Positions 58,896 through 64,000 of a stretch of 64,000 bases of DNA are shown piece by piece. Where the stretch lies: NCBI GenBank assembly GCA_963806145.1, contig CAWDXD010000043.1:124001-188000 (forward strand), in the 5' to 3' direction. The notes beneath the pieces were generated by a model, which saw only the letters and a program-made list of their open reading frames with translations, was not told the origin of the DNA and did not search any database. The number at the start of each line of letters is the position of its first letter. Positions within the stretch are counted from its first letter, which is position 1. Position numbers and translations under genes: made by a program. The DNA comes from DASXKD01 sp963806145 (GTDB lineage: Bacteria; Actinomycetota; Actinomycetes; Streptosporangiales; Streptosporangiaceae).

Positions 58896-58906
58896 GGCGG
58901 AGCCGT

Positions 58907-59173
58907 TTAGCCGATGATGGAGGAGATCACGACCGGGTGCCCCTGGCCGAGGAAGAAGATGCCCGGGTACCCGGCCGTGAAAAACCCGTCGTTGGGGTTG
59001 TCGCGCAGCGTGGATTTCTTGATCAGCAGTGTGCCGGTCCGGTCGTTGCTCACGTAGAAGATGGCTCCGCCACCCTCCCGGGCGTGGTTGCCGGAGATGA
59101 TGGTGCCCTCGACTGTGAGGTGGCAGGTATCGCCGTCGTTGTAGATGGCCCCGCCGCTGCCACCGCTAGCCAC
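58907..59173 (-). pseudogene. Fragment of a right-handed beta-helix protein
   Basis: The 88 residues (GGSGGAIYNDGDTCHLTVEG, TIISGNHAREGGGAIFYVSN, then STLRDNPNDGFFTAGYPGIFF) have the repeating GGAIxN/ISGN turns of parallel beta-helix surface proteins. Only three to four coils exist. The frame is closed upstream by a TAG at about 59200, so signal peptide and most of the helix are missing. It is most likely a gene remnant; a small intact protein is less likely. Confidence 0.7.
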
Positions 59174-59230
59174 CGGCCATGCCCGAGCCAGCGCTTTCTA
59201 CCACAATCACCCTTTCCTCCCCGGCTCCGG

Positions 59231-59875
59231 CTAGACGATCAACGTATCGGCGCCATTGACGATCATTGCCTGCCCGTCGCGCAGAGTGCGGTAAGCGACC
59301 TGCTCGGCGCGGTATCGGGCCACGACCTGATCGATGGCAGTCGTCTCTGGATGCTCGGGTGACCGGTAGTGCGGAACAAACGCCTCGCCGAGCACCCCGA
59401 GGCCGTCCCACACTGGCGGTGAGCCGTAGATCCGCGTGACCGCACCGGGATCGTCCACCAGTTCAAGGCCGCGCAGGCTCGGCGACAAGACGCACGGCCC
59501 GGCGCTATATCCGGCATAGACCAGGGCGTCTGCGGCGAGCAACTCACGAAACACAGCGTCGGCGCCGCTGCGGTCCAGCGCATAGCGGAGCATGAACACA
59601 TTGCCGCCGCGTAGCCAGGCGAGGGAAACCCCGGCCAGATCGTCGCGGAGGCGCCGCTCTTGGCCGAAGTAGTCGCGCAGGTCAAGTTCGGCAGCGTCGA
59701 TGCCAAGGGCGGCCAGCGCGGCAAGCTCAAGCTCGACCGCGGCACGGCGCACCTCGAGAGGCGCATCGTCCATGGCGTTGGCGATAACTACTGTACGGCG
59801 GCTGTCCCCGCCGACCAGGGTTACCAGACGCTCTGGATGATCACCCATCCGAAACGACGACAGGTACAGCCGCAA
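59231..59875 (-). CDS. Peptidase S51 (dipeptidase E-like)
   Basis: This 214-residue protein has the S51 fold: MRLYLSSFRMGDHPERLVTL, the nucleophile Ser in VYAGYSAGPCVLSP, WLRGGNVFMLRYAL, and the His in AFVPHYRSPEHPET. Family members are cytoplasmic Asp-specific dipeptidases or cyanophycinase-like enzymes. The start appears to be TTG 59875, since GGAGG lies six bases upstream and homology begins there. It stands alone. Confidence 0.93.
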   Translation of the reverse strand: MRLYLSSFRMGDHPERLVTLVGGDSRRTVVIANAMDDAPLEVRRAAVELELAALAALGIDAAELDLRDYFGQERRLRDDLAGVSLAWLRGGNVFMLRYALDRSGADAVFRELLAADALVYAGYSAGPCVLSPSLRGLELVDDPGAVTRIYGSPPVWDGLGVLGEAFVPHYRSPEHPETTAIDQVVARYRAEQVAYRTLRDGQAMIVNGADTLIV

Positions 59876-59963
59876 GCTTGCCTCCGACTCCAGCTACTTA
59901 AGCCGCAGGACAACTTACGCCCACGCCCCGGCCCGGAGACCGTGAAGCCGGTTACGGGCGTGC

Positions 59964-60743
59964 TCACAGGTCGGTGATCGTCAGGAAGCGTTCGATCATG
60001 GCATTCACCTGATCGGGGACTTCGAGTTGGATGAAGTGGCCGGACCCGACCGTCTGGCCGATCGTGATCGCCGGGCAGGCCTGGCGGAGATCGGCAGCGG
60101 AGTTGGCCGGACCGGCCGAGCCGATCGACAACACCGGCACCGTGGCGCCGCCCAGCACGGCCGCCCCATCGAACTCACCCATCGCCTGCAGGAGCGCGGC
60201 CGCGATCCCCGGCGCCATCGCCGGGAGTGCCCCGATGATGGCCTGCCTGCGGGCCACATCGGTGGGCAGGAACATCCCCGACACGAACGCCCTCCGCCAT
60301 GACCGGTCGTCGTCAGCGCGGACGGCATCCACCGATTCACGGAAGAACGCCTTGGCAGGCTCGTTCGTGATCGGCGCCGGGTCCACCATCACCAAGGCGC
60401 GGATCGCCCCCGGCCGCGCCGCGCAGACCAGCCCGATCAGCGCGCCCAGGCTGTGCCCTACCAGCACGGGCCGGCCGAGCCCCGCCGCCGCGGCGACCGC
60501 GAGCACGTCATCGGCCATTACGGCAATGTCATAAGCGCCCGGGCCGGGCTCTGGTCTCTCACTTTCGCCGTGCCCCCGCAGATCCACCGTCGCGACGGCA
60601 TGACCGGCGGAGAAATGCCCGACCTGCGGGGCGAAGTGCGAACGGTCGCAGCACCAGCCATGAATGAAGAGCATCGGCGGGTCACCTTCGCCCGCAACGT
60701 CATACGCCAGGCGGACGCCCGGTACCGAGGCGAACTGAGTCAT
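59964..60743 (-). CDS. Alpha/beta hydrolase
   Basis: This 259-residue enzyme has LFIHGWCCDRSHF, VDLRGHGESERP, VLVGHSLGALIGL (nucleophile), a late acid and the His in GSGHFIQLEVPDQV. HGWCCDRSHF is typical of the 3-oxoadipate enol-lactonase/arylesterase-like group. Its ATG overlaps the TGA of the SDR gene (ATGA), so both form an operon. Confidence 0.93.
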   Translation of the reverse strand: MTQFASVPGVRLAYDVAGEGDPPMLFIHGWCCDRSHFAPQVGHFSAGHAVATVDLRGHGESERPEPGPGAYDIAVMADDVLAVAAAAGLGRPVLVGHSLGALIGLVCAARPGAIRALVMVDPAPITNEPAKAFFRESVDAVRADDDRSWRRAFVSGMFLPTDVARRQAIIGALPAMAPGIAAALLQAMGEFDGAAVLGGATVPVLSIGSAGPANSAADLRQACPAITIGQTVGSGHFIQLEVPDQVNAMIERFLTITDL

Positions 60744-61522
60744 CCCGGCTCCTGGCTGCGTTCTCGCTGCTGGTAGCCGGCGGTCATCCCGCCGTCCACC
60801 AGCAGCGTGGTCCCGGTGATGAACTCGGCCTCGGCACTGGCGTAGAACACCGCGGCAGCCGCCACGTCGCCGGCCTGGCCGATCCTGCCGATCGGCGGCA
60901 CCGGCCAGTCGCCGCTGTCCTCACCCTGGTCCTGGCCGCCCGGCGGGCCCATGTGCCGCATGCCGGGCCAGATGTCGCCCGGGCACAGCACGTTCGACCG
61001 GATGCCGTCCGGGCCGCCGTCCAGCGCCAGCATCTTGCCCAGCATGACGACGGCGGCCTTGGTCACCGAGTACAGGCCGATCGCCTGCTCGCCCCAGATC
61101 CCGGCGTCCGAGGCAATGTGGATCATGCATCCGCGGGCGCGGGCCAGGTACGGGTAGGCGTGCTGGGCGTAGAGCAGGTAGCCGCGGACGTTCACATTCA
61201 TGACGTGGTCGTAGTCGGCGAGGGGGGTCCGGATGAGCGGCGCCATGACCCCGACCCCGGCATTGTTTACCAGCACCTCCAGGCCGCCCAGATGGCCCGC
61301 GGCGGCGTTGACCGACGATGCGATCGCGGCCGGGTCGGCGGCATCGGCCGGGATGAACCGAGCGCCGGGCCCCAGCGCCTGCACGGCCCGCTCACCGAGG
61401 CCGGGATCGCGGCCGGTGATCACCACCCGCGCGCCCTCCCGCAGGAACCGCCCGGCTATGGCCAGGCCCAGGCCCGTGGTGCCGCCGGTGACCAGTGCGC
61501 GCTTCCCCTCCAGCAAACCCAT
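60740..61522 (-). CDS. Short-chain dehydrogenase/reductase
   Basis: This 260-residue classical SDR has TGGTTGLGLAIAGRFL (nucleotide binding), NNAGVGVMAP, the catalytic Ser in IHIASDAG and YSVTK (Tyr/Lys), then CPGDIWPGM and a typical GTTLLVDGGMTAGY end. It oxidises or reduces a hydroxyl/keto group with NAD(P). ATG 61522 opens with GLLEGKRALVTGG. It is coupled to the alpha/beta hydrolase. Confidence 0.95.
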   Translation of the reverse strand: MGLLEGKRALVTGGTTGLGLAIAGRFLREGARVVITGRDPGLGERAVQALGPGARFIPADAADPAAIASSVNAAAGHLGGLEVLVNNAGVGVMAPLIRTPLADYDHVMNVNVRGYLLYAQHAYPYLARARGCMIHIASDAGIWGEQAIGLYSVTKAAVVMLGKMLALDGGPDGIRSNVLCPGDIWPGMRHMGPPGGQDQGEDSGDWPVPPIGRIGQAGDVAAAAVFYASAEAEFITGTTLLVDGGMTAGYQQRERSQEPG

Positions 61523-61652
61523 GGCGGCCCAGTCTAAGAGCCGGCCATCAGCGTGCAAGCGTCCGCTGCCGGAGTACGGTCCGAGTGATCGCCAAGGCGG
61601 CTGGCCCTCAGCAACTGCGGCGCCGCCGGCGGGGCTGGGTCTGGCGCGTGGG

Positions 61653-62267
61653 TCAATATCCGGTCCATACCAGCAGGATCGTGGATGCGGCCAGCAGGGC
61701 CGCCATGGCGCCGTTGAGAATGCGCCGGGCGCGTGGTGTCCGGAGAAAGCGCTGGAGCGCGGCGCCGAACGCCAGCCAGGGCAGGCAACTGGGGAGGGCC
61801 ACCAGCGAAAACAGGATGGCGAAGATGACCGCCTGGGCCAGGGCATTGCCGGCACGCCGGTCCAGGAAGGTGGCGATGGCTGCGACGCCGATCAGCCACC
61901 CCTTGGGGTTGACCCACTGGAAGGCTGCCATGCCGAGGAATCCAGTGGGTGCGTTCGTGGCCCCTTCGGCATGTCCCGCGGTCGCGATCCGCCAGGCCAT
62001 CCAGCAGAGCATCGCCGCGCCGCCCCACTTCAGGATCTCCAGGGCCAGCGGGTGCGCAAGGAGCACGTTGCCCAGTCCCAGGGTGATGGCGAACAGCATC
62101 GCGCCCATCCCGGTCACCTGCCCCAGCAGGCTCGGGAGACCACGCCGGACGCCGGCCCTCGCACCGACAGCGGTCAGCAGCGCATTGCTGGGGCCCGGGG
62201 TTCCAGCAACGACTGCTGAGAACGTCACAAACGCGATCACCTGGCCGGGGTCATGTATTACTCCCAC
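61653..62267 (-). CDS. LysE-family amino acid/metabolite exporter
   Basis: This 204-residue membrane protein has six hydrophobic segments and LysE/RhtB signatures: FSAVVAGTPGPSNALLTAVGARAGVRRGLPSLLGQVTG and WGGAAMLCWMAWRIATAG, FQWVNPKGWLIG. It exports amino acids or related compounds. The start is GTG 62267, only 23 bases from the divergent AraC gene, so both transcripts have very short leaders. Confidence 0.93.
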   Translation of the reverse strand: MGVIHDPGQVIAFVTFSAVVAGTPGPSNALLTAVGARAGVRRGLPSLLGQVTGMGAMLFAITLGLGNVLLAHPLALEILKWGGAAMLCWMAWRIATAGHAEGATNAPTGFLGMAAFQWVNPKGWLIGVAAIATFLDRRAGNALAQAVIFAILFSLVALPSCLPWLAFGAALQRFLRTPRARRILNGAMAALLAASTILLVWTGY

Positions 62268-62290
62268 GCGCCGCTCCGTAGATTTGAAGT

Positions 62291-63256
62291 ATGGCCCCCA
62301 GCCTGGATGATGCGGCGCCCGCTGGTCTTGAACGATCGTGCGGCCCAGACGAGTGGGTAGGCGCCACCGGGCCGGTGAATGGGGTGGAACTGTTCCGTGC
62401 TCGCCTTCGCGGCCGCCCGTTCAGCCGGCACCGGCACGATGTCTACGCGATCGGCGTCACGGAGGAGGGGGTCCAGGCGTTCGACTACCGGGGCACGGTC
62501 GAGCGCAGCCTCCCGGGACAGGTATTCGTGCTGCATCCCGACGAACTGCACGACGGCAGGGCAGAGGGGCCATGCTTGTTCGGGTATCGCCAGATCTACG
62601 TCAACCCGGACCGGATCGCCTCCGCCCTGCCAGCCCTCACGGGGCGGCCGGGCCCGCTGCCCTTCGCTCCCCCGGTGATCGACGACCCAGTCCTCACGCG
62701 CGTGGTGCGGGCGGCTTTCGCACGTGCCCCGGAGCCGCTGGCACTTGACGCTCTGGTGCTTCAGTTGGCGGAGGGCCTGCTCCGGTTCAGCGCTGCCAGG
62801 CTCAACAGCACCCTGCGGTGCCGAGTCGATTTGCCCGGTGTCGAGCGCGGCCGCGACTACCTGCGGAGCCGACTGGCGGTAGTGCGATCGAGCGAGATGG
62901 AGGCGGTCACGGGCCTAGACCGCTATCAGTTCGCACGCCAGTTCCGTGCCGTCTACGGGACCAGCCCGTACCGGTATTCGGTCATGCGGCGCCTCGACGC
63001 GGCGCGGGGCTGGCTGCGCGACGCACGGCCCCTGGCAGACACGGCGCTCGAGGCCGGCTTCGCCGACCAGGCCCACTTCACCCGCACGTTCAAAGCGGCG
63101 TTCGGCATGACCCCAGGCCGGTACGTGAAGCTCTGCGTGGCCCGTGCACATTACCTTCCCCAGGGCGAACCGCGCCGAGGAGACCGGTCCAGGTTGCTCA
63201 TCGAGCCACCGGGCGCCCGGGGGTCAGCCCATGACCATCTCTCCGGCGGAGCCTGA
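62291..63256 (+). CDS. AraC-family regulator
   Basis: This 321-residue activator has an N-terminal cupin-like sensor domain (SRHRHDVYAIGVTEEGVQAFDYRG; LHPDELHDGRAEG) and a C-terminal AraC double helix-turn-helix (MEAVTGLDRYQFARQFRAVYGTSPYRYSVMRRLDAARGWL, then ALEAGFADQAHFTRTFKAAFGMTPGRYVK). AraC-LysE divergent pairs are common, and it presumably controls the exporter. The 3' end overlaps the convergent MFS gene by 33 bases. Confidence 0.95.
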   Translation: MAPSLDDAAPAGLERSCGPDEWVGATGPVNGVELFRARLRGRPFSRHRHDVYAIGVTEEGVQAFDYRGTVERSLPGQVFVLHPDELHDGRAEGPCLFGYRQIYVNPDRIASALPALTGRPGPLPFAPPVIDDPVLTRVVRAAFARAPEPLALDALVLQLAEGLLRFSAARLNSTLRCRVDLPGVERGRDYLRSRLAVVRSSEMEAVTGLDRYQFARQFRAVYGTSPYRYSVMRRLDAARGWLRDARPLADTALEAGFADQAHFTRTFKAAFGMTPGRYVKLCVARAHYLPQGEPRRGDRSRLLIEPPGARGSAHDHLSGGA

Positions 63257-64000
63257 TTGCGCGGGATCTGGCAGTCGCATCATGCGGAACGAGATGATCA
63301 GCCCAGTCAGGCCGGCGAGTATGGGCACGAGCAGGGCCACCTGAAGGGCGATGTGCCTTGCGTCGACGTTGATCCTGATGATCTCGTCCTGGGTTTTCTG
63401 CGGCTGACCGGCGAGTTGCTTGTTGAGCTGCGTGTTGCTCACCACTTCGGCGTCGTGTTCCAGGGTCTTCGCGACCTGCTGCTGTTCGGCCTTGGACAGC
63501 ACGGTGCTCGACTGGGCCATGCTGGTGAAGCTGATGGACAGCGCCGCCAGCAGGATGGCGCCGGCGAACGCCAGCCCGAACGACAGGCCGAACGATCCGC
63601 CCGCGGAGTTCACCCCGGCGGCCTCGCTGACCCGTTCCTCGGCGATCGGGGCCAGCGTGTAGTTGTTGAGCTGAGAGACCAGCAGGCCCAGCCCCGACCC
63701 GGCGATCATCAGGGGCACCGCCAGGTACCAGCCCGAAGTCGCCCGGGGCACGATCGGCTCCACGATGATCATCCCGAGCGTGAACAGGGCGAACCCGGCC
63801 CGGATCAGGCTCGCCGGGCGCCGCCTTCCTCCTCTTCGGCCGGCCAGCAGGGCTACCGCGAACATGCTGAGTGACAGCGGAGCAATGGACAGGCCCGCCC
63901 CCATCGCGCTGTATTCGAGCACGATCTGCAGGTAGATCGGGAGTGCGATCATCGTGCCGCCCAGCGCGATCTGCTGAAGCAGCTGCCCGGAGACTCCGAA
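63224..64000 (-). CDS. MFS (DHA2-type) transporter, C-terminal part
   Basis: The gene runs off the right edge; the last 258 codons are present. Helices are evident (SIAPLSLSMFAVALLAG; LAVPLMIAGSGLGLLVSQLNN; FGLSFGLAFAGAILLAAL; HIALQVALLVPILAGLTGLIISF). LQQIALGGTMIALPIYLQIVLEYSAMGAG is typical of 14-helix drug exporters, as is the large outer loop before the last helix. It is convergent with AraC. The substrate is unknown. Confidence 0.92.
   Translation of the reverse strand, partial: FGVSGQLLQQIALGGTMIALPIYLQIVLEYSAMGAGLSIAPLSLSMFAVALLAGRRGGRRRPASLIRAGFALFTLGMIIVEPIVPRATSGWYLAVPLMIAGSGLGLLVSQLNNYTLAPIAEERVSEAAGVNSAGGSFGLSFGLAFAGAILLAALSISFTSMAQSSTVLSKAEQQQVAKTLEHDAEVVSNTQLNKQLAGQPQKTQDEIIRINVDARHIALQVALLVPILAGLTGLIISFRMMRLPDPAQSGSAGEMVMG

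Noticed and set aside
1..64000. tRNA genes, rRNA genes, insertion sequences, integrases and prophage genes.
   Set aside because: I found no transposase, integrase or structural phage protein among the credible genes and no tRNA-like cloverleaf by eye; a dedicated tRNA scan could still find one.

Overview
The window is GC-rich DNA (coding third positions are nearly all G or C) from an actinomycete. Supporting signs are frequent GTG starts, Lsr2, TIGR03086/mycothiol-type DinB-like proteins, large LuxR ATPases (LAL type), a PF04672-type SAM methyltransferase, a TipA-like MerR regulator and a mycobacterial/Streptomyces-type SOS box. A member of the Streptosporangiales or a relative is my best guess, but there is no rRNA or other marker to fix this. 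I saw no tRNA or rRNA gene, CRISPR array, transposase or phage structural gene; the region looks like ordinary chromosomal accessory territory. Layout. 1-7.2 kb: the end of an oligopeptide ABC importer operon, convergent with an M24-fold protein and an APC amino-acid permease, then a LacI regulator coupled to a glutamine-amidotransferase-like protein, with a LacI-type operator in the divergent gap. 7.2-13.6 kb: TipA-like regulator, a broken secreted S53 protease, and a TetR-controlled set (TIGR03086, APH-type kinase, methyltransferase). 13.7-20.7 kb: the most interesting locus. A cluster of LexA/SOS-like boxes precedes a possible leaderless small gene, a single-pass membrane protein, a very large secreted peptidoglycan hydrolase (CHAP, glucosaminidase, long Pro/Ala/Ser-rich repeats, C-terminal muralytic-like domain) and another membrane protein. 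20.7-36 kb: small catabolic and stress operons, each with its own regulator (Fe-ADH/ABM/MarR; acyl-CoA dehydrogenase; cupin/hydrolase/TetR; MsrB; anti-sigma and ECF sigma; DsrE; a tandem HD-GYP-LuxR regulator; a P450 lacking the EXXR motif). 36-49 kb: methyltransferase, a LAL regulator, Lsr2, kinase, epimerase, MFS exporter, hydrolases and an M23-like protein without catalytic histidines. 49-64 kb: acyl-CoA synthetase, a DUF899/DUF2182/DUF899/ArsR/SRPBCC block with a clear promoter and paired operators, a second LAL regulator, secreted hydrolase, S51 peptidase, SDR/hydrolase pair, LysE/AraC pair and the end of an MFS gene. Several otherwise good genes carry single-base frame breaks (OppF-like ATPase, APC permease, S53 protease with about five, the CHAP/glucosaminidase gene, probably the membrane protein after it, and a small gene at 40 kb). 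Either the assembly holds uncorrected indels or some genes are decaying. This matters when reading the coordinates, and each affected entry says so.
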